Shown piece by piece: positions 16,840 through 26,230 of a stretch of 64,000 bases of DNA. Source of the DNA: Cloacibacterium normanense. GTDB taxonomy: Bacteria; Bacteroidota; Bacteroidia; Flavobacteriales; Weeksellaceae. The translations under genes were made by a program, and so were the position numbers. The notes under the pieces were generated by a model that was not told the origin of the DNA, did no database searches, and worked only from the letters and a program-made list of their open reading frames with translations. Numbering within the stretch: position 1 is the first letter of the stretch; every line of letters starts with the position of its first letter. The DNA lies in contig NZ_PTPZ01000003.1 of assembly GCF_002943105.1 (NCBI RefSeq), positions 1-64,000 on the forward strand, written 5' to 3'.

Positions 16840-17469
16840 TTAAAGATTTTCAGTTTTTATTTCTAAAAGTTGTTTCATCCAGATTGGAACGAGTTTTCTT
16901 CTTTCGCTAATGAATTGGTGGTATTCATCTTCATTAGTCAGTTCAAAAGCGTTAAAAACGGGTTTTGCTACAAAAGGAAAAATAGTCATCGCTAAGAAAT
17001 TGACTAAATAATGCAATGGATTGATTTCTGGTCTTTTTTCTTTGATTTGTTTGATGATGACAGAATTTTCAAAAATTTTATTTACAGGAATAATTTTCGT
17101 GATGTTAGAATTTTTTTTCTGAATTTCACTGATTACAAAAAGAGGAAGATTAGGATTTTTAGATAAAATTTCGAAATATTTTTCTGAAGCTAAGTCTATT
17201 TTTTCTTCTAAAGATGTTTTCTCGTTGCTTAAAATAGGGAAAATCTTCCCGAAGAGTAGCACAACTTTTATCTTCATCACTTGTTCAAAAAGTTTTTCTT
17301 TACTTCGGAAATAGTAATTAAGTAGCGCCAGATTTATTCCTGCTTTTTCGGCAATATCTCTGGTTCTGGTTCCTGCAAATCCTTTTTCGGTAAAGACTTC
17401 TGAAGCTGCTTCTAAAATTTTTTCTTCAGTGGTTTGTTCTTGTTCATTCATCTGTTTTTCACATTTCAT
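16840..17469 (-). CDS. TetR/AcrR-family repressor of the efflux operon
   Basis: The N-terminal helix-turn-helix is clear: EKILEAASEVF, then GTRTRDIAEKAGINLALLNYYFRSKEKLF. The C-terminal ligand domain is divergent. It is the first gene of the efflux operon and lies directly below a 30-bp palindrome, so it probably represses its own transcript. The longest open frame starts with TTG at 17484, but that lies upstream of and overlapping the promoter box. The ATG at 17469 begins 4 nt after the box, and a further ATG at 17451 is also possible. I used 17469, giving 209 residues. Confidence 0.9.
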   Translation of the reverse strand: MKCEKQMNEQEQTTEEKILEAASEVFTEKGFAGTRTRDIAEKAGINLALLNYYFRSKEKLFEQVMKIKVVLLFGKIFPILSNEKTSLEEKIDLASEKYFEILSKNPNLPLFVISEIQKKNSNITKIIPVNKIFENSVIIKQIKEKRPEINPLHYLVNFLAMTIFPFVAKPVFNAFELTNEDEYHQFISERRKLVPIWMKQLLEIKTENL

Positions 17470-17473
17470 AAAA

Positions 17474-17481
17474 CAAATGTA
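17474..17481 (-). promoter_or_regulatory. Promoter -7 box of the efflux operon
   Basis: On the minus strand TACATTTG fits TAnnTTTG and ends 4 nt before the ATG at 17469. The adjacent palindrome at 17491-17520 covers the -33 region. Confidence 0.65.
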
Positions 17482-17490
17482 CAATTAAAT

Positions 17491-17520
17491 ATTTGATTTA
17501 AACAAATTATTTAATCAAAT
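17491..17520. promoter_or_regulatory. Putative TetR operator (palindrome)
   Basis: ATTTGATT (17491-17498) and AATCAAAT (17513-17520) are perfect inverted 8-mers separated by 14 AT-rich bases. The 30-bp span fits TetR-dimer operators and occupies the region between -10 and -45 of the tetR promoter. Confidence 0.6.
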
Positions 17521-17543
17521 GATTAAAAATTATTTTGAATTTT

Positions 17544-17562
17544 GGCGCGAGCGAAGCGAGCG
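17544..17562. repeat. Short relative of the GCTCGCG repeat family
   Basis: GGCGCGAGC followed by GAAGCGAGCG matches, in inverse orientation, the ends of the 43-bp repeats at 56478-56520 and 56747-56789. The central part is missing. It lies between the efflux promoter and the MBL-gene terminator. Confidence 0.4.
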
Positions 17563-17580
17563 TTAATTGTTTTCAAAGAA

Positions 17581-17608
17581 AAACGCAACTCATTGCTGAA
17601 TTGCGTTT
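17581..17608 (-). terminator. Terminator of the MBL-fold hydrolase gene
   Basis: AAACGCAA (17581-17588) pairs with TTGCGTTT (17601-17608), loop 12 nt. T-rich sequence follows on the minus strand, and a weaker T-rich tail on the plus strand. Confidence 0.75.
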
Positions 17609-17611
17609 CTT

Positions 17612-18727
17612 TTATTTATATTCTTCCCACCATTTTGGGTAAATTTTGTTGTCATCTTGCCAAAAGACTTTTTCTCCAATTTTTGGAGTGATTACTCGTA
17701 AATTCTCTCTGTTGAGTTCGTGGAGTTTTTCCATTGGTTCATACCAAGAATGAAGAGCCAATTTGAATTTAGAATTATGAACTGCAATCATTCTTTGCGC
17801 GTTGAGGTCTTTCATTACTTGTAATTGCTCACCAGGAAGCATGTGAATGTATTTCCAAGCAGCGTTATATTGTCCGGTTTCTAGAATTGCTAAATCTAAT
17901 TTTCCGTACTTTTCTCCAATTTTTTTGAAGTGATTGTCATAACCAGAATCTCCGCCGATATAAATTTTAGAATTTGGTGTTTCCAAAACAAAACTTGCCC
18001 AAATTGCTTGGTCTCTTTTGAATCCTCTACCAGAAAAATGTCTGGCTGGTTCTGCATTAATTTTAAAACCGTTTCCTAAGTTAGTACTTTCGAACCAGTC
18101 TAATTCTATAATTTTGGATGGTTCATAATCCCAAGATTCTAAATGCGCGCTAGTTCCTAAACCTGTGATGACTTGTTTTACTTTCGGACGAAGTTGGGTA
18201 ACCGTTTCGTAGTCTAAATGATCCCAATGATCATGTGTAATCACCAAATAGTCTAATTCAGGAATATCATTTGCGGTGTAAATATCTGTTCCCTCAAAAG
18301 CTTTATTGGTGATTTTTAAAGGAGAAACGCTACCGCTGAAAACAGGATCAACTAATATTTTTTTTCCATCAATTTGAAGAAAATAAGAGGAATGTCCCAT
18401 CCAAATATAGATATTTTCGTTTGGTTTTAAATTTTTTAAATCGGTTTTTGTGAAATTGAATTTCTTTTTTGGTACCGCATTTTCAACTTGAGCAAAGAAA
18501 AAATTGAATAAAACTTGTGTCATAGAAGTTCCTTCTGCCAATTGTGGAGTAGGATTCAGGTTTTGGAATTTTCCGTTTTTGTAATGAGGTGATTTTAGAA
18601 TTCTTTCTAATCTTTTTCCAGAAGGTAACTCTCCGAATTGTTTGCCTTGCATAAAAAGATATGTTCCTATTGCAATAGTTGCAATGAGTATGGTAAATGT
18701 AATTATCATTTTTTTAAAGAATTTCAT
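17612..18727 (-). CDS. MBL-fold metallo-hydrolase (UlaG/NAPE-PLD-like), membrane-anchored
   Basis: The 371-residue protein has an N-terminal membrane segment or signal anchor (about 8-27). The metallo-beta-lactamase fold follows: GHSSYFLQIDGKKILVDPVFSG, then the metal-binding THDHWDHLDY (HxHxDH), and ARHFSGRGF. The motif IGGDSGYD supplies the bridging aspartate, and VHNSKF resembles the last ligand. The GHSSYFLQ and HMLPGEQ segments resemble NAPE-PLD-type phosphodiesterases and UlaG-like lactonases, so a lipid or phosphodiester substrate is possible. It is flanked by terminators and forms its own unit. Confidence 0.85.
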   Translation of the reverse strand: MKFFKKMIITFTILIATIAIGTYLFMQGKQFGELPSGKRLERILKSPHYKNGKFQNLNPTPQLAEGTSMTQVLFNFFFAQVENAVPKKKFNFTKTDLKNLKPNENIYIWMGHSSYFLQIDGKKILVDPVFSGSVSPLKITNKAFEGTDIYTANDIPELDYLVITHDHWDHLDYETVTQLRPKVKQVITGLGTSAHLESWDYEPSKIIELDWFESTNLGNGFKINAEPARHFSGRGFKRDQAIWASFVLETPNSKIYIGGDSGYDNHFKKIGEKYGKLDLAILETGQYNAAWKYIHMLPGEQLQVMKDLNAQRMIAVHNSKFKLALHSWYEPMEKLHELNRENLRVITPKIGEKVFWQDDNKIYPKWWEEYK

Positions 18728-18785
18728 ATAAATATTGATAAGCTAGAGTTTTTTATTTACTTTAATATTAATAAAATAAAAACAA

Positions 18786-18813
18786 AAACACAACCCATTT
18801 CTGAATTGTGTTT
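18786..18813 (-). terminator. Terminator of the nuo operon
   Basis: AAACACAA (18786-18793) pairs with TTGTGTTT (18806-18813), loop 12 nt. On the minus strand T-rich sequence follows. It lies 23 nt beyond the nuoN stop codon. Confidence 0.75.
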
Positions 18814-18836
18814 ATTTTATGATTAAGACTTGCTAA

Positions 18837-20216
18837 TTAAAGTCCGAATTGTAATTTGAAAAGGTCTGGATAAATACCTATTGCAAGAATTGCTACAATG
18901 ATGAAAACTGCAATAATATTATACGTAATGCTTACTTTTTCTGAACTTTTAAATGTAGTTTCTGTATGGAAAAACATTGAAATAATCAGTTTTAAATAAT
19001 AAGCGATACTTAGTGCAGAACCAATTACAGCAATCAAAACTAGGAAAGCAGCTCCATTCATCGCTTGAGCAAAAATGTTAAATTTCGCTACGAATCCTGC
19101 TGTTAATGGAATTCCTGCCATTGATAATAATGAAACTGCTGTTACAACTGCTAATAAAGGTTCAGATTTTGCCAATCCTTTAAACGCTTCGAATGAGGTT
19201 TCTCTTTTTAGTTTTTCTACCCAAATTAAAGTCATAAATACTCCAACTGTAGCGAGTGAATAAGCGAATAAGTAAAATGCTAAATTATATACAGATAAGC
19301 TGTTTGCTCCAAAGAAAATTAAACTTAAATAACCTGCATGAGAAACAGAAGAATAAGCAAGCATTCTCTTAGCATTGGTTTGTGCTAATCCCATTGCATT
19401 GGCTAATAAAAGCGTGATGATGACTAAAACGCCTAGAATGTTAATCCATTCTTTGATGCTTCCTGCAAAAGCAAGATTCATAACTTTGAAGAAGGCAAAG
19501 AATGCAGCAATTTTTACTACAGAAGCCATGAATGCTGTAATCAATGATGGAGCACCTTGGTAAACATCTGGACTCCACATGTGGAAAGGAGCTAGAGAAA
19601 CCTTAAATGCCATTGCTACCAACATTAACATGATTCCCATTACGAACATTAAGTCTTTAGGATTTGTTACGCTGAAAGTATTGATTACATGAACATCAAA
19701 ACTACCTGTGCTTCCATAAATTAAAGCAATCCCGAAAAGAAGAAATCCTGTAGCAAATGCTCCCATTAAGAAATACTTAATTGAAGCTTCGTTTGAGCGT
19801 AAATCAGTCTTGTTGCTTCCAGCCATTACATATAGCGGAATAGATAAGATTTCGATTCCTAAGAATAGTGTTACTAAATTTGTAAAACTGAAAAGAATTA
19901 CTGCTCCGATTAATGAAAATAACATTAACGAATATAATTCTGATTGGTGACTACGGTGATTGTTAAATGCAAAACCTCCTAAGAAGAAAATTAACAATGT
20001 AACCACTAAAGAAATTTTGGTAAATAAAGCCGCATTCTCATTAAAATCAAACATAGATTTGTATTGATTAAAAAATGCTAACTCAGGAGAGAAGCTTACA
20101 CAAAGTGCAACCAAAAGTCCCAAAATTCCGATATATCTTGCAAATTTTCCTTGATTATAAACTCCAGAAAATAATGCTAATACTGCCGTAAGGAATAAAA
20201 CTACTAAAACACTCAT
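18837..20216 (-). CDS. nuoN: NADH-quinone oxidoreductase subunit N
   Basis: This 459-residue antiporter-like membrane subunit is one of three proton-pumping modules of complex I. About 14 hydrophobic segments are visible. The discontinuous-helix region FKVSLAPFHMWSPDVYQGAPS and the lysine-bearing KRMLAYSSVSHAGYL are typical. It is the last gene of the operon. The 73-nt spacer to nuoM holds AGATTTG-type short repeats. Confidence 0.96.
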   Translation of the reverse strand: MSVLVVLFLTAVLALFSGVYNQGKFARYIGILGLLVALCVSFSPELAFFNQYKSMFDFNENAALFTKISLVVTLLIFFLGGFAFNNHRSHQSELYSLMLFSLIGAVILFSFTNLVTLFLGIEILSIPLYVMAGSNKTDLRSNEASIKYFLMGAFATGFLLFGIALIYGSTGSFDVHVINTFSVTNPKDLMFVMGIMLMLVAMAFKVSLAPFHMWSPDVYQGAPSLITAFMASVVKIAAFFAFFKVMNLAFAGSIKEWINILGVLVIITLLLANAMGLAQTNAKRMLAYSSVSHAGYLSLIFFGANSLSVYNLAFYLFAYSLATVGVFMTLIWVEKLKRETSFEAFKGLAKSEPLLAVVTAVSLLSMAGIPLTAGFVAKFNIFAQAMNGAAFLVLIAVIGSALSIAYYLKLIISMFFHTETTFKSSEKVSITYNIIAVFIIVAILAIGIYPDLFKLQFGL

Positions 20217-20221
20217 TATTT

Positions 20222-20260
20222 ATAGATTTGAGATTTAAGATTTGAGATTTGAGATTCTCA
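20222..20260. repeat. AGATTTG short repeats between nuoM and nuoN
   Basis: Several imperfect AGATTTG/AGATTTA units follow one another in this AT-rich spacer. Similar runs occur at 25064-25091 and 26231-26265. Confidence 0.6.
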
Positions 20261-20289
20261 AAAAACAAATTCTAAAATTTATTATTTTT

Positions 20290-21774
20290 TTAACCCTTAA
20301 TAGAAGAGTAGATAAACTTCAACGAACTATTCACCATTTCTAAAACACCGCTTGGGAAAACTCCTAATACGATTACCACTACAGCCAAACTTGCCAATAC
20401 TACAAATTCTACATTAGAAATGTCTTTTAAGGTACTTACCACTCTTTCATCACCGGTTCCAAACATGGCTTTTCCATAAATTCTAAGCAGATAAACTGCG
20501 GCTAGAATAATAGTAAGACCTGCAAAAACGACTACCACTTTATCATAATCAAAAATAGATTTTAATAAAATAAATTCTCCGATGAATCCATTCGTTAATG
20601 GAACTCCCATAGAACCAAGTAATAAAATCATGAAAAGTGTAGCAAATTTAGGAGCCGCTTTAGCGTAACCTCCCATTTGTCTGATGTCTCTTGTTTTGAA
20701 TTGTTTGATTAAAATATCAGCACAGTAGAATAAACCTACCACATTAATACCGTGTGCAAAAGTTTGAACTAAAGCTCCTTGTGCTCCTTCGAAAGTAAAA
20801 TTTCCTTGAGCGGTAAGAATAGCAGAAGCAAAAATACCTGCCACCATTAATCCAACGTGTGAAAGTGATGAGTAAGCGATAATTTTCTTAATATCATGGT
20901 GTACAATCGCAATAAGCGCTCCGTAAACCACTCCAAGAATAGAAAGAATCATCACTACTTGCCCTGAAGTTCCGAGTAAAGCAGTTGGTGCAATTGGTAA
21001 TAAATATCTTAAAACACCATAAATAGCCATTTTAAGCATGATACCAGAAAGCAACATCGTTCCTTGAGTAGGAGAGAATGTGTATGTATCTGGTTGCCAA
21101 TTGTGAAGTGGAAAAATCGGTAATTTTACAGCAAAAGCTAAGAAAATTAACCAGAAAACCACTACTTGTTGTACTTCGTTTAAGTTAGCATTATATAAAT
21201 CTGTGAGTTCAAAAGATGCAGCATGGTTGTATACATAAATCAAACCAATGAACATAAATAATGAACCTACAAAAGTATATACGAAAAACTTGGTGGTAAC
21301 TTTAATTCTTTTTTCTTCGTCTCCCCAAAGTCCAGCGATGAACCAAATTGGGATAAGCGTTACTTCCCAGAAAACGTAGAATAATAATCCGTCTAAAGCG
21401 GTGAAAACACCTACTAAACCAAACTGCATTAATAGAATTAACGCGTAGAAATTATTATTGTATTTCTTGTTTTCATTGAAAGAAGAAAGAATAATTAATG
21501 GAACTAAAATGTTTGTTAATAATAACAAAAGCATGCTCATTCCGTCTACACCGAAGTGTAATGTGCTTTTAATATAGGATGACCACGGCTTGATAATCTC
21601 AAATTGTAATGGAGAGTCTACCGTAGGTACATTATTAAATTGTGATAGCATGTAGAATGTTAAAAACATCTGCACGAAAGCAATTCCTACTGCTAAATAT
21701 TTGCTATTAGAGTTTCTAAACGCAAAAACTAATCCTGAACCAATTAAAGGTAAAAGTAACAGTGCTTCTAACAT
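20290..21774 (-). CDS. nuoM: NADH-quinone oxidoreductase subunit M
   Basis: This 494-residue antiporter-like subunit has the motif WEVTLIPIWFIAGLWG with the essential glutamate, FAVKLPIFPLHNWQPDTYTFSPTQG with the central lysine and histidine, and KKIIAYSSLSHVGLM. It starts 3 nt after the nuoL stop. Length is close to E. coli NuoM (509). Confidence 0.97.
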   Translation of the reverse strand: MLEALLLLPLIGSGLVFAFRNSNSKYLAVGIAFVQMFLTFYMLSQFNNVPTVDSPLQFEIIKPWSSYIKSTLHFGVDGMSMLLLLLTNILVPLIILSSFNENKKYNNNFYALILLMQFGLVGVFTALDGLLFYVFWEVTLIPIWFIAGLWGDEEKRIKVTTKFFVYTFVGSLFMFIGLIYVYNHAASFELTDLYNANLNEVQQVVVFWLIFLAFAVKLPIFPLHNWQPDTYTFSPTQGTMLLSGIMLKMAIYGVLRYLLPIAPTALLGTSGQVVMILSILGVVYGALIAIVHHDIKKIIAYSSLSHVGLMVAGIFASAILTAQGNFTFEGAQGALVQTFAHGINVVGLFYCADILIKQFKTRDIRQMGGYAKAAPKFATLFMILLLGSMGVPLTNGFIGEFILLKSIFDYDKVVVVFAGLTIILAAVYLLRIYGKAMFGTGDERVVSTLKDISNVEFVVLASLAVVVIVLGVFPSGVLEMVNSSLKFIYSSIKG

Positions 21775-21777
21775 TTG

Positions 21778-23676
21778 CTATTGTAATAAAAAGTTAACAA
21801 TTAAAATTAAACCGATTGCCAAAGACATAATGAGAACATAATTTTCTACATTACCATCTTGGAATTTTTTAAACGATCTTCCAGATTCTACTGCTCCGAA
21901 ACCTAAAAAATTGAAGAATCTATCCATCAGTTTATCAAACATTCTGGTGCCTTTTCCAAGACCTTCTACAGGTTTCACTACCGTAGCATTATAAAGTTCG
22001 TCTATTAATAATTTTTTAGCTGAAAGTCTTTCCCAGCCTTTATAATTTTCTTCTGGTTGAGCCATTTTGTTTTTAGTAACATAGATATTTCTTACAATGA
22101 AGAATACCGCTGCTACCATTACTAAGGTAATCGCCAAAAGAATCATTTCAATATTAAATGGAACTTCTGCATGTTTCGCTCCATATACGTAAAGTGGTTC
22201 TAACCAATGTGCTAAATTTTGATATTCTCCATGACCTATGAAATGAGGTAAATTAATGAAACCTCCAACCACTGATAATACAGCTAATACTACTAATGGT
22301 AAAGTCATAGAGATAGGACTTTCGTGTAAATGATGTTTTTGATCTTCTGTTCCTCTGAAATTTCCAAAGAAAGTTAAGAATAACAATCTGAACATATAAA
22401 TTCCAGTTAACGCAGCACTGAACAATGTTAAGCCCCAAATTACTGGAGATTTTGCCCAAAGTGCAACTAAAATTTCGTCTTTAGAAATCATACCAGACAA
22501 TGGCGGAATTCCAGCAATGGCTAATGTTCCGATTAAGAAAGTCCAATAGGTTACAGGAATTTTAGATTTTAAGCCTCCCATAAATCTCATATCTTGTTCT
22601 CCACTCATGGCGTGAATTACCGAACCAGCTCCTAAGAATAACAATGCTTTGAAGAAAGCGTGCGTCATTAAGTGGAACATAGCAGAAGTATAAGCTTCTA
22701 CACCTAGTGCTATAAACATAAGACCTAACTGAGAAACAGTAGAGTAAGCTAACACTTTTTTGATATCATTTTGTCTTAAACCGATGAATGCTGCAATTAA
22801 TGAAGTTGCAAGACCTATTACAAGAATAAAGTCTAAAGTACTCGGTGAAAGATGATATAAGAAATTAGAACGTACTACTAAATAAATACCAGCCGTAACC
22901 ATGGTTGCCGCGTGAATTAACGCTGAAACCGGAGTAGGACCAGCCATCGCATCTGGTAGCCATGTAAATAAAGGAATCTGTGCAGATTTACCCATAGCTC
23001 CAATGAATAAACTAAGTGTGATAAACATAATCACTACTCCGTCAAATTCAAATTTTGAAGCGTTTTGTGCTACAGAAAGATAATCTAGTGCATTGGTTTG
23101 TGAAGCGATTAGGAAAATACCAATCAATAAACCAAGGTCACCAATTCTGTTCATAATGAAAGCTTTTCTAGCAGCTTTACCATATTCTGTATTTTCGTAC
23201 CAGAAACCAATCAGTAAGTAAGAACAAAGACCTACACCTTCCCAACCGATGAAAAGAATAAGGTAATTGCTTCCCATTACCAAAAGAAGCATGGAGAAAA
23301 TAAATAAATTCAGATAAGTGAAAAACTTGTAGAAACCTTTGTCATGGCTCATGTAACCAATAGAGTACAAGTGAATCAAAGAACCAATTCCTGTAACAAT
23401 CATCATCATCATTAATGATAATTGGTCTATTTGGAACCCGAAATTCACTTGAATTCCACCAATGGTGAACCATTCAAATGCTTTTACAATAACTGGTGTT
23501 CCGTTTGCAGGAAAACCTATATAAATACTTACAGAAATTAGAAAAGCCGCGAATACTACTAATGTAGCTAATCCGCCAACCAAAGCTTTTGGTAAGCGCT
23601 TTCCGAATAATCCGTTGATTACAAATCCAATTAAAGGAAGTAAAACGATTGCGTATACTAAATTTTCCATCTGCAT
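21778..23676 (-). CDS. nuoL: NADH-quinone oxidoreductase subunit L
   Basis: This 632-residue distal antiporter-like subunit carries GWEGVGLCSYLLIGFW, GKSAQIPLFTWLPDAMAGPTPVSALIHAATMV and KKVLAYSTVSQLGLM. The C-terminal region (about 490-632) contains the segment that forms the long lateral helix. The ATG at 23676 overlaps the nuoK stop codon by one base; a second ATG two codons later (23670) is also possible. Confidence 0.97.
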   Translation of the reverse strand: MQMENLVYAIVLLPLIGFVINGLFGKRLPKALVGGLATLVVFAAFLISVSIYIGFPANGTPVIVKAFEWFTIGGIQVNFGFQIDQLSLMMMMIVTGIGSLIHLYSIGYMSHDKGFYKFFTYLNLFIFSMLLLVMGSNYLILFIGWEGVGLCSYLLIGFWYENTEYGKAARKAFIMNRIGDLGLLIGIFLIASQTNALDYLSVAQNASKFEFDGVVIMFITLSLFIGAMGKSAQIPLFTWLPDAMAGPTPVSALIHAATMVTAGIYLVVRSNFLYHLSPSTLDFILVIGLATSLIAAFIGLRQNDIKKVLAYSTVSQLGLMFIALGVEAYTSAMFHLMTHAFFKALLFLGAGSVIHAMSGEQDMRFMGGLKSKIPVTYWTFLIGTLAIAGIPPLSGMISKDEILVALWAKSPVIWGLTLFSAALTGIYMFRLLFLTFFGNFRGTEDQKHHLHESPISMTLPLVVLAVLSVVGGFINLPHFIGHGEYQNLAHWLEPLYVYGAKHAEVPFNIEMILLAITLVMVAAVFFIVRNIYVTKNKMAQPEENYKGWERLSAKKLLIDELYNATVVKPVEGLGKGTRMFDKLMDRFFNFLGFGAVESGRSFKKFQDGNVENYVLIMSLAIGLILIVNFLLQ

Positions 23677-24002
23677 TATCCTTTTAATTTGTTAAAAATA
23701 CTTACATCTACATTTCTGGTATTTCTATACATCATAGTGATAATCGCTAGACCTACTGCAACTTCTGCAGCAGCCACTACCATGATAAAGAATACCAAAA
23801 TTTGTCCGTGTCCATCTCCTTTATAAGCAGAAAATGCAGCCAAAAGTAGATTTACAGAATTAAGCATTAATTCTACACATCCTAAAATGATGATGGCATT
23901 TTTACGAACGAGAACTCCTAAAACTCCTAAACAAAACAATGTAGTACTTAAAATGATGTACCAATTGAGCGGTATGTTTTGTAAAAATGAATTGACTTCC
24001 AT
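23676..24002 (-). CDS. nuoK: NADH-quinone oxidoreductase subunit K
   Basis: This 108-residue three-helix subunit carries the two conserved membrane glutamates in LGCVELMLNSVNLLL and VVAAAEVAVGLAI. I chose the ATG at 24002, which lies 4 nt after the nuoJ stop and gives MEVNSFLQNIPLNWY. A longer frame from 24026 would overlap nuoJ and add eight residues foreign to the family. Confidence 0.96.
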   Translation of the reverse strand: MEVNSFLQNIPLNWYIILSTTLFCLGVLGVLVRKNAIIILGCVELMLNSVNLLLAAFSAYKGDGHGQILVFFIMVVAAAEVAVGLAIITMMYRNTRNVDVSIFNKLKG

Positions 24003-24006
24003 AATT

Positions 24007-24501
24007 CTATAAATCTTTTTTACCAATTAATACTGCACTTACAATACCTGCTAAAATCAGGATAGAAGCGAGTTCGAATGGTAATACATATTCGTTAAAC
24101 AATAATTTTCCAAGGTTTTTAGTCAAACCGATGCTGCTATCAATATTATCAACAACATTCGATTGAGAAAGACCTTTATAAGCTCCTAACATTCCCACGA
24201 AAAGGATTCCGGCAGAAAAAATACCGATAAATTTCGTAAGGTTTTGTTTTTTGCTTTCGTCTTTAGCATTAAGATTAAGCATCATTAATACATAAAGGAA
24301 TAACACCATGATGGCTCCTGTATACACGATAATTTGTACAATTCCTAAGAACTGCGCATTCAGTAAAACATATAATGCGGCAATGCTAAAGAAAGTAACA
24401 ATTAATGATAAAATTGCATACAAAGGATTTCTTGCAAATACAAAGTAAACAGCACTTGCAACCGCTACTAAAGCGATAAAAAAGAATAAGAACTGTTCCA
24501 T
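24007..24501 (-). CDS. nuoJ: NADH-quinone oxidoreductase subunit J
   Basis: This 164-residue membrane subunit has five hydrophobic segments and the typical IVQIIVYTGAIMVLFLYVLMML. It begins directly after the nuoI stop codon with no spacer. Confidence 0.96.
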   Translation of the reverse strand: MEQFLFFFIALVAVASAVYFVFARNPLYAILSLIVTFFSIAALYVLLNAQFLGIVQIIVYTGAIMVLFLYVLMMLNLNAKDESKKQNLTKFIGIFSAGILFVGMLGAYKGLSQSNVVDNIDSSIGLTKNLGKLLFNEYVLPFELASILILAGIVSAVLIGKKDL

Positions 24502-25056
24502 TTATTTAAGAGCTTTTTTTTGTGATTCTGTTTGTCTTTCAGAAATATCTATTCTGTTTTCCATGCTTTCTACCAAAAGATCTTTGCCGTAGATAAATGA
24601 GCCTCTGTTTTGTTCTGGTTTTACAATTCTATCGGTAAGATAAATTGCAGATTTTGGACAAGCTTCTTCGCATAATCCACAGAAGATACATCTTAGCATA
24701 TTGATTTCATATACTTCGGCATATTTTTCTTCTCTGTAAAGATGTTTTTGCTCTTTGGTACGTTCTCCCGCCGTCATGGTAATGGCTTCAGCTGGACAAG
24801 CTACCGCACATAATCCACAAGCAGTACATCTTTCTCTGCCTTCATCATCACGCTTCAGAACGTGTAAGCCACGATAAATTTTAGAAAATTCTCTTTGCTC
24901 TTCAGGATAGCTTACCGTAGGTAATTTCCCAGTAAGAGTCATTATCGCATGTTTTCCGGTAATTCCCATTCCTTTGATGATTGCAGGGAGATAAATTTTC
25001 TCTGCAAAAGTCATCTTTTTGTTAGAAGCTACCTTTGATCTATTGGTTAGTTTCAT
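24502..25056 (-). CDS. nuoI: NADH-quinone oxidoreductase subunit I (two 4Fe-4S clusters)
   Basis: This 184-residue peripheral subunit holds clusters N6a and N6b. The two ferredoxin motifs are CTACGLCAVACP and CIFCGLCEEACP. It passes electrons from NuoG to NuoB. A 115-nt AT-rich spacer with a 14-bp tandem duplication separates it from nuoH. Confidence 0.97.
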   Translation of the reverse strand: MKLTNRSKVASNKKMTFAEKIYLPAIIKGMGITGKHAIMTLTGKLPTVSYPEEQREFSKIYRGLHVLKRDDEGRERCTACGLCAVACPAEAITMTAGERTKEQKHLYREEKYAEVYEINMLRCIFCGLCEEACPKSAIYLTDRIVKPEQNRGSFIYGKDLLVESMENRIDISERQTESQKKALK

Positions 25057-25063
25057 ATAAATT

Positions 25064-25091
25064 AGATTTGAGATGTGAGATTTGAGATGTG
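25064..25091. repeat. 14-bp tandem duplication upstream of nuoI
   Basis: AGATTTGAGATGTG occurs twice in perfect tandem at 25064-25077 and 25078-25091. Confidence 0.8.
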
Positions 25092-25171
25092 AGGTTTTTC
25101 TCTACTCAAACTTTATCTTAAATTTTTAATTTTTTTATAATTTCAAATTTCAAATAATCAATTTCAAATGA

Positions 25172-26221
25172 TTAAATCCATTGATAATGTTGGTTCAGAA
25201 GAACTAAAGCTCCAGTTACCAACAAGTTTACTAATGCAAGCGGAATTAATGATTTCCAGCCAAGGTGCATTAATTGGTCATATCTAAATCTTGGTAAAGT
25301 CCATCTAATCCACATAAAGGTAAGGATTACGGCAATGGTTTTAGCCAAGAATGCTAAAATACTTGCAATTCCAGCAGCATTTTCTCCCCAGTTTTCACCA
25401 ATCCATGCTAATCCTGGGAAATTGTAACTTCCTAAGAAAAGGGTAGTGATTAATGCTGAAGAAATAAATAAGTTTACATATTCACCAAATAAGAAAAGTC
25501 CTAGTTTCATCGCAGAATATTCTGTGTGGAAACCTCCTACTAATTCTGTTTCACATTCTGGTAAATCAAAAGGAGCTCTATTGGTTTCTGCTAATGCTGC
25601 TACAAAGAAGATGATAAATGCTAATGGTTGGAAGAAGATATTCCATTTCATACCATACCATCCACTTTGAGATTCTGCAATTACCTTAAGGTCTAGAGAA
25701 CTATTCATCATGATGATCGCTAATAGAGATAATCCCATTGCTAATTCGTAAGAAATCATTTGAGATGAAGCTCTAATTGCTCCGATTAATGAATATTTAT
25801 TGTTAGAAGCCCAGCCTCCAATCATAATTCCGTAAACACCGATAGAAACCATTCCCATTAAGTAGAGAACACCTACATCTAGATTGGCTACTTGTAAATC
25901 GAATGATTCTCCGCCAATATTCAGAGATTTTCCCCAAGGAATTACTGCTCCCGTAATGAGTGAAATAAACATTACTAAACCAGGCCCGAAGAAAAATAAG
26001 AATTTTTCTGCTTTTTCTGGGATAAAGTCTTCTTTGAAGAAGAATTTTCCACCGTCAGCTAATGGTTGAAGTAAACCGAACTTCCAGCTTCTGTTGGGAC
26101 CAATTCTGTCTTGCATAATGGCAGCCACTTTTCTCTCTGCCCAAGTAGAGTAGGCTGCTACAGCCATAGAAAGGGCGAAAAGTGATACTACAAGTATTGT
26201 TTTGAAAAGTATTAAATCCAT
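25172..26221 (-). CDS. nuoH: NADH-quinone oxidoreductase subunit H
   Basis: This 349-residue membrane subunit forms much of the quinone cavity. Family motifs are TWAERKVAAIMQDRIGPNR, ETNRAPFDLPECETELVGGFHTEYSAMK and RWTLPRFRYDQLMHLGWK. A 75-nt spacer with five tandem AGATTTT units lies between it and nuoG. Confidence 0.97.
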   Translation of the reverse strand: MDLILFKTILVVSLFALSMAVAAYSTWAERKVAAIMQDRIGPNRSWKFGLLQPLADGGKFFFKEDFIPEKAEKFLFFFGPGLVMFISLITGAVIPWGKSLNIGGESFDLQVANLDVGVLYLMGMVSIGVYGIMIGGWASNNKYSLIGAIRASSQMISYELAMGLSLLAIIMMNSSLDLKVIAESQSGWYGMKWNIFFQPLAFIIFFVAALAETNRAPFDLPECETELVGGFHTEYSAMKLGLFLFGEYVNLFISSALITTLFLGSYNFPGLAWIGENWGENAAGIASILAFLAKTIAVILTFMWIRWTLPRFRYDQLMHLGWKSLIPLALVNLLVTGALVLLNQHYQWI

Positions 26222-26230
26222 TTCTTTATG

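Noticed and set aside
24003-24026. Upstream start for nuoK adding eight residues
   Set aside because: It overlaps nuoJ and the added residues do not fit the NuoK family. The ATG at 24002 gives the normal N-terminus.
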